Shown: positions 6,084 through 16,924, numbered from the stretch's first letter. The stretch is DNA of 64,000 nt from Vibrio chagasii (GCF_002954585.1 NZ_MSCI01000001.1:558001-622000); one strand, 5' to 3'. Notes: generated from the letters alone by a model not told the origin. Numbers and translations: made by a program.

Positions 6084-6957
6084 CAGTTGCCCGCCAGACT
6101 ATTACGTTGCTTTGCTTACGAAAAATAAATTCTCAAATGATTCTAACCACTGAATATTTAACGCTCAATTCCTCACAACTTACAAACGATGGCTACCAGT
6201 CCTTTGTGTAGATTCTGTCAATAATCCTGCTGTTCTGTTTTCAGATTTCACACACGCGATCATGTTAACTACACAAACAAAATCTAGATGCTTGGATTTA
6301 TGCGTTTCGACTCTGTGCCTAGATTATTTTTCTAGCTTTGACTGTTTAGACTCCGAATGCACTGTAATGCCCACATTTGATCTCGCTCTGTAGCAACCAG
6401 CACTTGGTACTAGCTTTGCCTTAGAACCACCAAAATTTTAAGACCTTAAACCTAGCCATTACCATATCCTGTTTATCACTAATGTAAGTTCAACTTTGCA
6501 AGTGCTCAAAGCTGAAATCAGACTCTAATCATATATTACCTGAAACAGTTCAGGGGTTAGTTTAAGGCTATTTCCTCATGTTCTCGCCTTACCCACTTAA
6601 GATATGCACCAAAAAAGCGACAGCGTAGCGTTATCGAATTAAAGAACTGTTTGCTTTTGCGGCCCGCTACTTAGCGAACTCATAAAGGCCTCAGATTCGC
6701 TATAAAGACAATAAACAAACCCGCTTAAAATTAACTGTACATTTATACAGTTAACTTTCAACCCCCGTAAAAACGGTACTTACTGACTAAATTACATTCA
6801 AAATCAATGCACTGCGTTCAGTTATTAAACTTCTATTTGGTTTAATAGCTAGCTTTCCTGTATCAACATCAGCTAAGAACTAATTTTTAGGGTATGGCGA
6901 TTCTACGAATACAAATACTCTAACATCTGATTGAACCTACTCTAAAATAATGCGGCA
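6084..6957. other. Gene-poor stretch next to the provirus
   Basis: I see no convincing gene, RNA gene or repeat here. The sequence is AT-rich with many stops in all frames. The right attachment site of the provirus probably lies here or slightly left of it, but without the left end the duplicated core cannot be identified. The last part must hold the promoter of the diguanylate cyclase gene. Confidence 0.4.
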
Positions 6958-6990
6958 TTGGGTTCAAATTACGTGTATGGGTTAAATATC

Positions 6991-8256
6991 ATGAGCGACA
7001 AAGCATTCCGCAAACTCAACATATTCCTCTCGATTTTTTGCCTAGCAATCACCCTATTGTCGTTACTCTCTTTTGATAAGTTCATGAACAAGAGCTACGT
7101 CATTGGGCCAGACAAATACCCTACGTTGGTTAACACAGACCGCATCCATAATGGCGGAACAGTTGGCTCGTTACGCAGATTAAAAGATGGTATAGAGTTA
7201 CAGTGTGACTTTAAGCGTACCTACAGCAAGCCATTTTGTGAGATTGAATTCGTGCTATCTGAAGAAGGCAAAGGTTTAGATCTGTCCACCTATGATTCGG
7301 TAACCATTAACATGGATTACGAAGGACAAGATGACCCAAGGTTTCGTTTTTACATTCGTAACTACGACGAGCGCTACAGTGTGAAAGGCGATGCAATGTC
7401 GAACAAGTTCAATCGCTTAGACTTTTCGCTACCAGATGCAAGCCTCATCGACTTGGACTACTTCAACGTCCCATTCTGGTGGATTGATCATTATAACCAC
7501 CCTGTTTCTGATAGCGCGGTAGAGATCACGAACGCAGTATCTGTTGAGCTTGGTCTTGGTGCGAGCACGCTTGCCGGGCATCATTCAATTAAGATCTATA
7601 GTATTGTCTTCCACGGTAAAATCATCAGCAAGGCTTTGCTAGGTGAGCTGTTGGTTGGATTATGGGTAATATATGCCGTCTACTATGTCTGCTGTGCTCT
7701 ACACATCGCTCGACGTAATAAAGCTCGTTCTACACAGCAACAACGCTATTTAACCCAAGAAATTGAAGAACTAAAGGTGAAAGCATCGACCGATCCGTTA
7801 ACTGGCTGTCGAAACAGAACCGAAGCACTAGATTCCTTCTATGATTTCGAAAGGCTGGCGCAGCAAGAGAAAATGATTCACGTCGCGTTGTTTGACTTAG
7901 ACCATTTCAAACAAATCAACGACCAACACGGCCATGAAATAGGCGACAAAGTTCTCGTTCAGTTTGTCGCTACTACATACGAAACCCTTGGTGAACAGTA
8001 TTTACTTTATCGCTGGGGCGGTGAGGAGTTTCTACTTGTTTGTCTAGAACAAACAACGCTACAGTGTCACGAATCAATCGATAACTTATACCTTGAAATG
8101 GACACAAAGGCATGGCCGAACGGGTTAACTGTGACAGCTTCTACTGGTGTCACACAGCTTAAGCAAAATGAGTCTATACGTTCTGCAATCAAACGAGCAG
8201 ACAAAGCACTGTATGAAGCAAAGAACAACGGACGAAACCAAGTCGTGACGTTTTAA
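6991..8256 (+). CDS. Membrane diguanylate cyclase with periplasmic sensor
   Basis: The 421-residue protein makes cyclic di-GMP. A membrane segment near residues 8-28 is followed by a periplasmic domain of about 190 residues (beta-rich, carbohydrate-binding-like in appearance), a second membrane segment near 215-235, a short coiled coil and a GGDEF domain. The active-site motif is GGEEF (residues 343-347). No RxxD inhibitory site is evident. ATG 6991 is chosen over an in-frame TTG at 6958. It appears monocistronic. Confidence 0.85.
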   Translation: MSDKAFRKLNIFLSIFCLAITLLSLLSFDKFMNKSYVIGPDKYPTLVNTDRIHNGGTVGSLRRLKDGIELQCDFKRTYSKPFCEIEFVLSEEGKGLDLSTYDSVTINMDYEGQDDPRFRFYIRNYDERYSVKGDAMSNKFNRLDFSLPDASLIDLDYFNVPFWWIDHYNHPVSDSAVEITNAVSVELGLGASTLAGHHSIKIYSIVFHGKIISKALLGELLVGLWVIYAVYYVCCALHIARRNKARSTQQQRYLTQEIEELKVKASTDPLTGCRNRTEALDSFYDFERLAQQEKMIHVALFDLDHFKQINDQHGHEIGDKVLVQFVATTYETLGEQYLLYRWGGEEFLLVCLEQTTLQCHESIDNLYLEMDTKAWPNGLTVTASTGVTQLKQNESIRSAIKRADKALYEAKNNGRNQVVTF

Positions 8257-8926
8257 GTCCATCTCATCGTTTTTCATCTGCCCGTCTCTAAGCCGCTGTA
8301 AGATAGTTGCCCACCAATGCTCGCCGCTAATGCATGGCATGCATTCCAATCTCATGCCCATTCGAGCGAGGATAAATTAACTTCCTTCAAGCTCGAGCCA
8401 CACGCTTAAGTAAATCACTATCCACCACAATACCGACCTTGTACTAGCCGCACTAAAGTGCCCTCAGCAACTACTTTCTACTGCGCTTGAAGTATGCGAA
8501 CCCTGTTCTAAGCACCGTTAGATACGCAGCTCTGTCCCTGAGTATCTCAATATCGCTGCTCGCCACGAACCCTCCCAAACTTAAACCATAAAACCTTTCT
8601 CATTGAAGATTTTGCTTAATCAATTCGCGAATCATTGAAGTCACAGCGTCACGAACGTTAAAAAAGCTCTGATATTGAAAAACTTACGGCTGGTGACACA
8701 AATACTGACACCGAAACACCAAAATGTTTAACTTTCACCTTTGTCTGTAACTTAATTACAAATAAAATGAAGAACACCCCAAGAAGTAGATTACTCCGAG
8801 GTAACCTATTGAATATATGTGGATTATCAGAAATAAAGGTGTTTATTCTAGTGCGGTATTAAGGTTGTGATTGGCGAGATAATATATTTGCGTGCAACTT
8901 TTTTAGTTATAGTGCATTAGGTTGTT
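8257..8926. other. Gene-free stretch between cyclase and vxr operon
   Basis: No reading frame here looks coding on either strand and no tRNA or known small RNA is recognised. A short minus-strand frame overlapping the cyclase end (about 8262-8361) gives a peptide of unremarkable composition and is not called. The region could hide a small RNA. Confidence 0.35.
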
Positions 8927-8948
8927 AAAAAAGAAGGGCTGACGCCCT
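8927..8948 (-). terminator. Terminator of the vxr operon
   Basis: On the minus strand, directly after the YoaH-family stop, a short GC stem (AGGGC / GCCCT, loop GTCA) is followed by CTTTTTTAA. This ends the five-gene vxr transcript. Confidence 0.65.
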
Positions 8949-9099
8949 ACTCTTCTTTGTTACTCATTTCTTCACGAATTTGCTCAGCAACGATTTTGAT
9001 AGCTTGTGCTGTGCTAACACCTTGGCTCATCATTTCTTGGATTCGTTCAACAGCTTTTTGTTGTTCTTCGTGAGAAAGGGTTGGTAAGTCGTTTAGCAT
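8947..9099 (-). CDS. vxrE: UPF0181 (YoaH-family) protein, last gene of vxr locus
   Basis: The 50-residue protein matches the YoaH/UPF0181 family: [20 protein letters not shown] near the start and [17 protein letters not shown] after it. Its biochemical function is unknown. It sits 41 bases after vxrD in the position held by vxrE in V. cholerae. The start is supported by AAAGGAGCAGA upstream. As the last gene of a cell-envelope stress operon, a small regulatory role is possible. Confidence 0.8.
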   Translation of the reverse strand: MLNDLPTLSHEEQQKAVERIQEMMSQGVSTAQAIKIVAEQIREEMSNKEE

Positions 9100-9140
9100 G
9101 TTCTGCTCCTTTATTTAGGAGCAGAACTATATAAGGACTA

Positions 9141-10292
9141 TTAGTAACTAGCAAGGAAATTGATAGATGCACCCATTGCGTTTTCGTTTGTGTAGTTAGC
9201 ACTTAGATCTAGTTGGAACAAATTAAGTGGCGACAAACCAATACCGGCTGTGATAGTTCCTTCCGAGTCAGAGTAAGCTAGGTTCTTGTAGTACCCTGCC
9301 CTTAGCTGCATTTGACGCAACAGATCAACTTCAGTACCGACACGAATTATCTGCTCATTGTCTTCAAACGAAGTAAACTTTTCTGTCTCATTCAAATCGT
9401 AATCCACACTTAATGAGAAGTAGTCAGACACGATACCTGCACCAACGGTATAAACTGGCTCAAGTTGATAAGCGTATTTACCCCCGACATCATGATACTT
9501 AGTTGGATCTGTCGAGCTTACTAATCTTTTTGATGTATCTTTCGTTTCAATGTCTCTTGAGAATAAGTTAGTCGCAGCGACACCTACTCGGAACGGTCCG
9601 AAGAACCAAAGCGCACCTGCATCCATATTAAATGCAGTTTCACCATTGCTGTTTTCTCTTACGTCAGAGAGATCGTAATCGTTAACCGATGCAATGTAGT
9701 TGTATGTGTAGATACGTTGAATCTTAGGAGTAATACCAAAAGAGATGTGTTGGCCCATAAAGGTTTGGTATTTAGCAAGAGAAAGGCCAACTTCAGTTAC
9801 ACCGATTGACACAGCTTCAACGGTAGACAACTCGACTTTGTCCGTGTCGGAACCAGTCGTGTAAACGTCAGGCGTTGCAAAAGATTCAGTGTAAGCTTTA
9901 GCAAATAAGTTCGCAGCAACAAATTGGTTAGGAAGCGCGAATGCCACAACACCACCAAGCTCTACGTTTGCTTGGTTACCATCAAGCTTAGTAAGAGCGG
10001 CATCTAAGTCTGCTGTATTTGAAGCGTCAATAACACTATCGATATTCGATTTCATATCGTTAGGATCGTTGTATTTACCACCAAAACTTGGGGTAATCAT
10101 ACCCATGTCATCGTTGCGACGGTAAATAGCGACCAATGCAGGGTTATAGAATGGAGCAGTTAGGAAGTTTGCAGAAACAACACCAACACCACCCATCGCA
10201 TCACCACGCGCTTCAATAGCGTAGTTTGCTGCGGAGATAGGAAGACTGGCGAAAGCAATGGACGCTGCGAGTAGTTTAGTAGTTTTTTTCAT
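9141..10292 (-). CDS. vxrD: VxrD: TraF-like outer-membrane beta-barrel protein
   Basis: The 383-residue protein has a signal peptide (residues 1-21, ending PISAA) and resembles the TraF_2/FadL-like family of secreted barrel proteins: RGDAMGGVGVV near residue 29, NPALVAIYRRND near 51, many amphipathic strands and a final strand ending in FLASY with an aromatic last residue. It is not a plasmid transfer protein despite the family name. It is the fourth gene of the vxr operon, 50 bases after vxrC; its role is not established. Confidence 0.8.
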   Translation of the reverse strand: MKKTTKLLAASIAFASLPISAANYAIEARGDAMGGVGVVSANFLTAPFYNPALVAIYRRNDDMGMITPSFGGKYNDPNDMKSNIDSVIDASNTADLDAALTKLDGNQANVELGGVVAFALPNQFVAANLFAKAYTESFATPDVYTTGSDTDKVELSTVEAVSIGVTEVGLSLAKYQTFMGQHISFGITPKIQRIYTYNYIASVNDYDLSDVRENSNGETAFNMDAGALWFFGPFRVGVAATNLFSRDIETKDTSKRLVSSTDPTKYHDVGGKYAYQLEPVYTVGAGIVSDYFSLSVDYDLNETEKFTSFEDNEQIIRVGTEVDLLRQMQLRAGYYKNLAYSDSEGTITAGIGLSPLNLFQLDLSANYTNENAMGASINFLASY

Positions 10293-10342
10293 GCCGTTTA
10301 TCTTTGTTAGATCCCTTATAAAGTTAACGACACAATTTTAAA

Positions 10343-11230
10343 TTACTTTAACTCTTCTTCGCTAGAAATATCATAAGTTTTACTGATAGTTTGTGCTTGT
10401 TCTATCGCTATATCGCCTTGCCAGCGTGAATGCACCATAGAAACAGCCAGAACATATCGGTCATTGGGCAAATCTTCACCAGACAAGCTCATCGGATAAT
10501 CCGACTCATAGCTCTTACCCCACACTTGTTCATACTGCTCGTCAATATAGTCGTATAAACCGACTTCTAACTTAGGTAACGGACAATATGGGTTAAGCAA
10601 GTCTTTCTTATCAATTCGCCATGTATCTTTAGATGCCCAGTGTACCTGCTGGCGCATCGAGACTTCACCCAAAACAATCCAAGTGCTCCAAGAGTTACCA
10701 CCATCGCCTTTCACATTCAGACGATATAAACCAGAATCCAACTGTGACGCTAGGTTATAACGCTTGCGGTACAAACTGACAGAGGCATTGTTGACCACTT
10801 CACTTTCCTTCATGAATTCACTATCGGAAGAGACAACCTTGTCTACCCATTTTTCGAAGGTGATATCTTGAATGCTTTGCTCAGATTCGACATCAATTGA
10901 AACTCGGAATGTGTCTCGGCCAGGGCTTTGAATAATGTGCCTTTTGACGACAACTGAACTTATCCAGTCAGGCAAAGTTTTTTTTGTGAGGGTTTTACCA
11001 CAATCTTTGTTCAACGCTTGGTCAAACAATTCATTGAGGTGATTTTCTCGAGATTGAGATGAATTGCTTTGCCAAACTTCCACTAAAGAATCAAACATCT
11101 GTGGTAAATCATTATCCAACAAATGTTTATGTACTTGAGTAAGAGCATCGCTGCTTTTAAACCAATCTGCTGCGTGTGCGATGTTAACGACACTCGATAG
11201 CATTAATAGTGGAAGTAAGGCTTTTTTCAT
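10343..11230 (-). CDS. vxrC: VxrC: periplasmic DUF2861 protein
   Basis: The 295-residue protein begins with a signal peptide (MKKALLPLLMLSSVVNIAHA) and has the length and pattern of the Vibrio DUF2861 family. Nothing in it suggests catalysis. Its ATG overlaps the vxrB stop by one base (TAATG), so translation is coupled to the response regulator. In V. cholerae the gene belongs to the same five-gene locus. A periplasmic accessory of the sensor kinase is plausible but inferred. Confidence 0.8.
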   Translation of the reverse strand: MKKALLPLLMLSSVVNIAHAADWFKSSDALTQVHKHLLDNDLPQMFDSLVEVWQSNSSQSRENHLNELFDQALNKDCGKTLTKKTLPDWISSVVVKRHIIQSPGRDTFRVSIDVESEQSIQDITFEKWVDKVVSSDSEFMKESEVVNNASVSLYRKRYNLASQLDSGLYRLNVKGDGGNSWSTWIVLGEVSMRQQVHWASKDTWRIDKKDLLNPYCPLPKLEVGLYDYIDEQYEQVWGKSYESDYPMSLSGEDLPNDRYVLAVSMVHSRWQGDIAIEQAQTISKTYDISSEEELK

Positions 11231-11889
11231 TACGCTTTCATCTTATAGCCAACGCCACGTAGCGTTTCGATCTCTAGACCTGGTAGCTTCTGTCTTAATT
11301 GCAGAACATGCGTATCTACGGTACGAGTTGTTGGGAAGTGGTTGTATCCCCATACGTGATCAAGTAATTCGTCACGTGTAAATACACGGCCTAGGTTACT
11401 TGCCAAGAACAACAACAGATCAAATTCCGTACGTGTTAGCGTCACTTCTTGCTCATTGAAAAACACTTCACGCGTTGCCTTGTCGATAACAAGGTTTTGA
11501 GCGATAACTTTAGATGCGTCCTGCTCTTCAGCATCTGGCAGGCGAAGCTGCGCACGAATACGAGCAAACAGCTCAGCTTCTGCGAATGGCTTTGTTAGGT
11601 AATCGTTCGCGCCTGAATCTAGGCCCGCTACTTTATCTTTCACTGTAACCAATGCTGTCAGCAAAATTACAGGGATATCTTTCTTCTTCTTCCAGCCTGG
11701 AAGTGAATCTACTGAGTCACCATCAGGAAGTTGACGGTCTAGGATAACTAGGTCCGCTTGTTCCCAATAGCCTTCAACTTCAGAGATCAGTTCAGCATGC
11801 AAACATTCATACCCAGCTTGCTCAAGGCTAACTAATAGGCCATCAGCTAAATTCTTATCATCTTCAACGAGAAGCAATGTCTGTTTCAC
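11230..11889 (-). CDS. vxrB: Response regulator VxrB (WigR/VbrR)
   Basis: The 219-residue OmpR-family regulator has a receiver domain (residues 1-115) with acidic pair E9-D10, phosphoacceptor Asp51 in VILDRQLPDG and Lys in LTKPF near 98. A winged-helix DNA-binding domain follows (about 125-217: TRTEFDLLLFLASN and TRTVDTHVLQLRQKL). Homologues control cell-wall synthesis, type VI secretion and biofilm genes in V. cholerae and beta-lactamase in V. parahaemolyticus. It overlaps the kinase gene by 26 bases. Confidence 0.9.
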   Translation of the reverse strand: MKQTLLLVEDDKNLADGLLVSLEQAGYECLHAELISEVEGYWEQADLVILDRQLPDGDSVDSLPGWKKKKDIPVILLTALVTVKDKVAGLDSGANDYLTKPFAEAELFARIRAQLRLPDAEEQDASKVIAQNLVIDKATREVFFNEQEVTLTRTEFDLLLFLASNLGRVFTRDELLDHVWGYNHFPTTRTVDTHVLQLRQKLPGLEIETLRGVGYKMKA

Positions 11890-13360
11890 AAGGTATCTCC
11901 AAAATAAATGTTGTCGGGGGGCCGATTAGCGTCATGTGACCGCCCATTTTTCCGACCATAGATTCTACTATCGTCAGACCTAAACCTAGTCCACTCTTAC
12001 TAACGAATGGCTTTCTTAGTTGCCCCCAGTCTTTGCGGGACAAGTCTCCATTATCTATAACTTTGAATGTCAGCTTCTTGTCAGAAGTATTCAGTTCTAG
12101 TATCACTGGTGCGACACCGTATTTAACCGCGTTCCTGATCAGGTTATCGATACAGGTTCCTAACCAATATACGTTCACTTTTGCAGCAATATCTTGGTTG
12201 ATGCGTAGTTCGATTCCAGGAGCGAAATCTTCTTCAACTTTGTACTCTAACCACTCTTGTACGCTTGGCACCCACTCTGTTGCAAGTGGTTGATTGTCCG
12301 ACTGCAAGTAGTCTTTACTTGCCTCTGCTAACTGTCTTAAACGACGCGTGTCTTCACACAGTCGACGGAATTCATCATATACCGATTCAGGTAAGTGTTC
12401 GAACTCCCGTCTAAACCCTTCAACGGTCAATGATAAGCTCGCAATCGGTGTTCTCAGTTCATGGGTTAAAATCTGAAGAACCAACATGCGACTCTTTAAT
12501 TCCTGTTTCTTATTGTTCCAACGGTATATCGCCCAACCTAGCACAAGCATGATGTTAGCGATCACTAAGATGAACATTGCGATCTGAAGCAGTTCAGAGT
12601 GATCTTCTATTTCCCAACAAACGTTACCACGTTGGACGAAACAACTCTTACCTTCTGACGATAAACTGAAAGACAACCCTGCTACTGTGGCGTTTTCATG
12701 CCAATCAGATTCTGTGTACAGATAATATCTGTCACCACGTTTAATCCACATCTCGTCGAGCTCGACAAACATGCTAGCACCAGCCAACAGCGAAGTAATA
12801 GCTTCGTTGTCCATTTGTTGCAAGCGAGACAGTAACTCATCATTTTCAGTATTCGGGCGCTCTTGAATATGCATGTAACGTTTCAAAGAGTCGAACTTTT
12901 CTGGGTACTTCTCAACATAACGCGCCGCATAAGAGCCTCCACCAGGGTGAATCAAACCACTACGACTAAACCAACGATCCGACAATTTAGTGCCCTTACA
13001 CATCGCGCGCGTAAACACTAAAGGTTCAGTGATCAATGGGCTTAACGGCAACTTACCACTACAAGTTTTTGATAACTGGTATAGGCGCTGAATATCTTTA
13101 AGTGGGTACTCTGCGGTTTGCGGCAGCATTGAAGAAGGCGTGATTAGGCGAGTTGGATAATCAGCCTGAAGCAATCGAATGTCATAAGATTCGATTGCCG
13201 TTTCATGATCAAATAGTTTGGTGAAGTTATCGATACGCTCAGGCAAAGAATCAGCAAACGCGTTTACTGATACTGATAACGTAGCGATAAGAAGAGTAAA
13301 TGTTCTTTTGATGATCACAAACCAGTACAAATTCATATAGAACAAACAAATATATACCAT
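11864..13360 (-). CDS. vxrA: Sensor histidine kinase VxrA (WigK/VbrK)
   Basis: The protein of up to 498 residues has an N-terminal hydrophobic signal/anchor, a large periplasmic sensor domain (about 40-255), a second membrane segment (about 258-278), an H-box (THELRTPIASLSL), an N-box (DNLIRNAVKYG) and a G-box (GLGLGLTIVES). It autophosphorylates and passes phosphate to VxrB. The orthologue responds to cell-wall damage; VbrK was reported to bind beta-lactams. The start is uncertain: a methionine at codon 9 or a GTG at codon 15, just before the signal peptide, may be real. Confidence 0.88.
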   Translation of the reverse strand: MVYICLFYMNLYWFVIIKRTFTLLIATLSVSVNAFADSLPERIDNFTKLFDHETAIESYDIRLLQADYPTRLITPSSMLPQTAEYPLKDIQRLYQLSKTCSGKLPLSPLITEPLVFTRAMCKGTKLSDRWFSRSGLIHPGGGSYAARYVEKYPEKFDSLKRYMHIQERPNTENDELLSRLQQMDNEAITSLLAGASMFVELDEMWIKRGDRYYLYTESDWHENATVAGLSFSLSSEGKSCFVQRGNVCWEIEDHSELLQIAMFILVIANIMLVLGWAIYRWNNKKQELKSRMLVLQILTHELRTPIASLSLTVEGFRREFEHLPESVYDEFRRLCEDTRRLRQLAEASKDYLQSDNQPLATEWVPSVQEWLEYKVEEDFAPGIELRINQDIAAKVNVYWLGTCIDNLIRNAVKYGVAPVILELNTSDKKLTFKVIDNGDLSRKDWGQLRKPFVSKSGLGLGLTIVESMVGKMGGHMTLIGPPTTFILEIPCETDIASR

Positions 13361-13563
13361 TCGCTTTCAAAGATAAATTTTAACCGCATGAAAAGCAGCG
13401 AGAACGGCGGCTGGCTGTCGTTAAATTGACTCTATTACGCTCAAAGCGAGCGAATATGCTGGTTTAACGCATCGGAGCAAAACCATTTCGTCATCTCGAT
13501 GGGGAAAATTAGTCTGCTCATATCCTATCTACATTTGAAGTATTTCCCCTCACTCAATGGACA

Positions 13564-13590
13564 CAAAAAAAGGAACTCAATTGAGCTCCT
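13564..13590 (-). terminator. Terminator of pntAB
   Basis: On the minus strand a ten-base stem (AGGAGCTCAA / TTGAGTTCCT, one G-U pair) is followed by seven T residues. It lies 29 bases after the pntB stop. Confidence 0.75.
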
Positions 13591-13618
13591 TCGTTTAGTC
13601 AGGTTTTACAAGCGACCA

Positions 13619-15016
13619 TTAGAGGTGCTCTAAAATACCAAGACAGCTTTGCTTAGCATCGCCAAACAGCATCTGTGTATTTTCTTTAAAGAACAATGGG
13701 TTTTGTACGCCTGCGTAACCCGTATTCATAGAACGCTTGAACACGATAACGTTTTGAGCGTTCCAAACTTCCAGTACTGGCATGCCTGCTATCGGGCTGT
13801 TTGGATCTTCCAGAGCTGCTGGGTTTACGGTGTCATTCGCACCAATAACCAATACAGTATCTGTCTCGTCAAAGTCATCGTTGATTTCGTCCATCTCAAG
13901 AACGATATCGTAAGGTACTTTTGCCTCAGCGAGTAGTACGTTCATGTGACCCGGTAACCTACCCGCTACTGGGTGGATACCAAATCGAACATTTACGCCC
14001 TGCGCACGCAGCTTTTCAGTGATTTCGTGTACTGGGTACTGAGCTTGAGCTACTGCCATGCCGTATCCAGGAGTGATGATTACTGACTTAGAGTTCTTAA
14101 GCATGTCAGCTACGTCTTCTGCTGAAGTTTCACGGTGTTCACCTTGATCTTCATCGCCTTCAGACACTTGAACTTCCTGACCAAAGCCACCAGCGATAAC
14201 ACTAATGAACGAGCGATTCATTGCTTTACACATGATGTAAGACAGAATCGCACCCGACGAACCAACCAATGCACCCGTTACGATAAGCAAGTCATTTGCA
14301 AGCATGAAACCTGCCGCTGCCGCCGCCCAACCAGAGTAAGAGTTAAGCATTGAAACAACCACTGGCATATCTGCACCGCCGATTGATGCCACTAAGTGGT
14401 AACCGAATGCGAACGCGATAAGTGTCATCACCATCAGTGCGAACATGCTGCCATCTGCTTTGACAAACATGACCATAAGCAGTGTAGAAACCACGATAGC
14501 CGCTAAGTTCCATTTATGCTTATGAGGAATGTTCAATGCTGATGAAGAAATCACGCCACGAAGCTTACCAAACGCAACAATCGAACCCGTAAAGGTTACT
14601 GCACCGATAAACACGCCAAGGAACACTTCCACTAAATGAATAACGTGCTCTGCATGAATATCCGCAGGGTTGATAGACACTGCCGCCGGTGGATCGATGT
14701 AGCTGTTGTAGCCCACCAATACCGCTGCCATACCAACGAAGCTGTGCAGAATTGCCACCAGCTCAGGCATTTCCGTCATTTCAACTTTTCGTGCGTAGTG
14801 GATACCAATACCACCACCGATCACCATTGCAATGATGATCCAAACAATACCAGCTGAGTGAGGGCCGAAGATCGTCGCGATCAATGCGATAACCATACCA
14901 GTGATACCGTAATAGTTACCTGCACGTGCAGATTCCTGTTTCGATAGTCCAGCCAAGCTCATAATAAAGAATACTGCAGCAACAATATAAGCTGCTTGTA
15001 CTAATCCTTCAGACAT
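13619..15016 (-). CDS. pntB: NAD(P) transhydrogenase subunit beta
   Basis: PntB is the inner-membrane and NADP(H)-binding subunit of the proton-translocating transhydrogenase, which uses the proton gradient to reduce NADP with NADH. The 465-residue protein (usual length about 460) has multiple membrane helices in residues 1-260 and the soluble dIII domain behind them, with [32 protein letters not shown] and [19 protein letters not shown] precedes the ATG, 10 bases after the pntA stop. pntA and pntB also neighbour the vxr locus in V. cholerae. Confidence 0.95.
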   Translation of the reverse strand: MSEGLVQAAYIVAAVFFIMSLAGLSKQESARAGNYYGITGMVIALIATIFGPHSAGIVWIIIAMVIGGGIGIHYARKVEMTEMPELVAILHSFVGMAAVLVGYNSYIDPPAAVSINPADIHAEHVIHLVEVFLGVFIGAVTFTGSIVAFGKLRGVISSSALNIPHKHKWNLAAIVVSTLLMVMFVKADGSMFALMVMTLIAFAFGYHLVASIGGADMPVVVSMLNSYSGWAAAAAGFMLANDLLIVTGALVGSSGAILSYIMCKAMNRSFISVIAGGFGQEVQVSEGDEDQGEHRETSAEDVADMLKNSKSVIITPGYGMAVAQAQYPVHEITEKLRAQGVNVRFGIHPVAGRLPGHMNVLLAEAKVPYDIVLEMDEINDDFDETDTVLVIGANDTVNPAALEDPNSPIAGMPVLEVWNAQNVIVFKRSMNTGYAGVQNPLFFKENTQMLFGDAKQSCLGILEHL

Positions 15017-15026
15017 CTATTACTCC

Positions 15027-16574
15027 TTAGTCTTTACGGAACATTTCAAGCATACGTTTGGTCACGGTAAAGCCACCAAAGATATTGATACTTGCAATTA
15101 ACACGGCAATAAAAGAGAGCAAAGTAACGACACCGTTGCCTTGTCCAATCTGCAATAGAGCACCTACCACAATGATCCCTGAAATCGCATTAGTAACAGA
15201 CATCAAAGGCGTGTGCAGAGAATGGCTTACATTCCAAACTACGTAATAACCCACCACACAAGCAAGAACGAAAACGGTAAAGTGAGATAAGAACGCAGCA
15301 GGCGCTACCGACGCAATCCAAGCGAAAGCACCAACCGCAACGGCCATACCTGCGGCTTTTTTGACTGGAGACGTTGGCTCTTCAACTTTTGGCTCAGGTT
15401 GCGCTGCTTTTGGCTTAGCCTGCTGAGGTTGAGCTGAAACTTGAATTGGTGGCGCAGGCCAAGTGACTTCACCCTCTTTAACGACTGTTACACCGCGAAG
15501 TACAACGTCATCAAAGTCGATATTGATGTTACCGTCTTTCTCTTTACAAAGTAGTTTCAGTAAGTTCACTAGGTTAGTCGCGTACAGTTGCGAAGATTGA
15601 GTTGGCAGACGACCAACCATGTCAGTGTAACCGACAACCTTCACACCATTAGCCGTTGTGATCACTTGATCCGCTACCGTGTATTCACAGTTACCACCGT
15701 TCGCGGCTGCAAGGTCGACAATCACGCTGCCTGGCTTCATGCTATCAACCATCGCTTTAGTGATAAGCTTAGGCGCAGGGCGACCTGGAATCAGTGCGGT
15801 AGTAATAATGATATCAACGTCTTTTGCTTGAGCCGCATAAAGCTCTTCCGCTTTCTTGTTAAACGCGTCAGACATCTCTTTTGCGTAGCCATCACCAGCA
15901 CCCGTATCTTCCTGGAAATCCACTTCCAAGAATTCAGCGCCCATCGACTCTACTTGCTCTTTTACTTCAGGACGAACGTCGAATGAACGAACAATTGCAC
16001 CCAGGCTACCTGCAGCACCAATAGCCGCCAAACCTGCAACGCCGGCACCCGCAACCAGTACTTTCGCTGGTGGAACTTTACCTGCCGCTGTAATTTGACC
16101 AGTGAAGAATCGACCAAATTCATGCGCAGCTTCAACCACTGCACGGTAACCCGCGATGTTTGCCATAGAACTTAACGCATCGAGTGCTTGAGCTCTTGAA
16201 ATACGAGGTACAGAATCCATCGCCATCACATTGATGTTTCGGCTCGACAGATGTTCCATTAATTCAGGGTTTTGAGCAGGCCAAATAAAGCTGACCAATG
16301 TTGCGCCATCTTTAAGTAGGTCTATTTCATTTTGAGTATCGTCAACGATTGGAGCGTTAACTTTAAAGACAATATCGGATTTCCAAGCTTCATCTGCACT
16401 TACAACCTTTGCTCCAGCTTCTTCATAAGCTGAATCCTCAAAACTTGCTAGCGCACCTGCTTGTGATTCAACACAAACTTCAAATCCTAATTTTAGAAGC
16501 TGTTCGACCGATTTCGGCGATGCAGCGACTCGCGTTTCACCCGCGAGCGTTTCTCTTGGTACACCTATCAACAA
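15027..16574 (-). CDS. pntA: NAD(P) transhydrogenase subunit alpha
   Basis: PntA carries the NAD(H)-binding dI domain (about residues 1-370, with [17 protein letters not shown] at the start and the Rossmann segment [20 protein letters not shown]), a Pro/Ala/Lys-rich linker and C-terminal membrane helices. I place the start at a TTG (16574) because AAGGAG (16581-16586) lies six bases before it and the product then aligns with other PntA N-termini. An upstream in-frame TTG (16595) would precede that ribosome binding site. About 515 residues. Confidence 0.92.
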   Translation of the reverse strand: MLIGVPRETLAGETRVAASPKSVEQLLKLGFEVCVESQAGALASFEDSAYEEAGAKVVSADEAWKSDIVFKVNAPIVDDTQNEIDLLKDGATLVSFIWPAQNPELMEHLSSRNINVMAMDSVPRISRAQALDALSSMANIAGYRAVVEAAHEFGRFFTGQITAAGKVPPAKVLVAGAGVAGLAAIGAAGSLGAIVRSFDVRPEVKEQVESMGAEFLEVDFQEDTGAGDGYAKEMSDAFNKKAEELYAAQAKDVDIIITTALIPGRPAPKLITKAMVDSMKPGSVIVDLAAANGGNCEYTVADQVITTANGVKVVGYTDMVGRLPTQSSQLYATNLVNLLKLLCKEKDGNINIDFDDVVLRGVTVVKEGEVTWPAPPIQVSAQPQQAKPKAAQPEPKVEEPTSPVKKAAGMAVAVGAFAWIASVAPAAFLSHFTVFVLACVVGYYVVWNVSHSLHTPLMSVTNAISGIIVVGALLQIGQGNGVVTLLSFIAVLIASINIFGGFTVTKRMLEMFRKD

Positions 16575-16890
16575 ATTAGACTCCTTGTGTATCAATTTGT
16601 GATTATTATTCTTACTAAAGACCAGTTAAAGAGATCGCAGCCATTGGATACACCAATTTGCATAACTACTCTTTAACTATTGGCACATGACTTATTCGTT
16701 TGTATCTAACGACAACTAATACTTCAAGCGTTTTGTTCAAAGAACAGAAAAAGTTATTACTTATAACGATTTGGATGGATTTTGAGCTGTTATTTGAGTT
16801 AAATGATGCACGCCTCGAATAAAGAGGTCAAACCACTTGCTAATAATCCTTTTAATAACAACCGACTAGCTGTTCTTTGCCCCTAAAACT

Positions 16891-16924
16891 AAAAAGAGCT
16901 TTCAGCATATACACTGAAAGCTCT
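16891..16924 (-). terminator. Terminator after the HlyU-family gene
   Basis: An 11-base perfect stem (AGAGCTTTCAG / CTGAAAGCTCT) with a short loop has an A-run on its left, giving CTTTTTAG on the minus strand. It lies about 40 bases after the HlyU-family stop. Confidence 0.8.

Noticed and set aside
5700-6957. Possible XerCD dif site for a filamentous phage
   Set aside because: No sequence close to the vibrio dif core could be found, and no filamentous-phage assembly genes are present.
9141-10292. Conjugation gene traF, suggesting a plasmid or ICE
   Set aside because: The family name is misleading; the gene is part of the chromosomal vxr operon and no other transfer genes are present.
14135-15986. 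Several Cys/His-rich plus-strand frames across pntB and pntA
   Set aside because: These are antisense shadows of strongly conserved genes.
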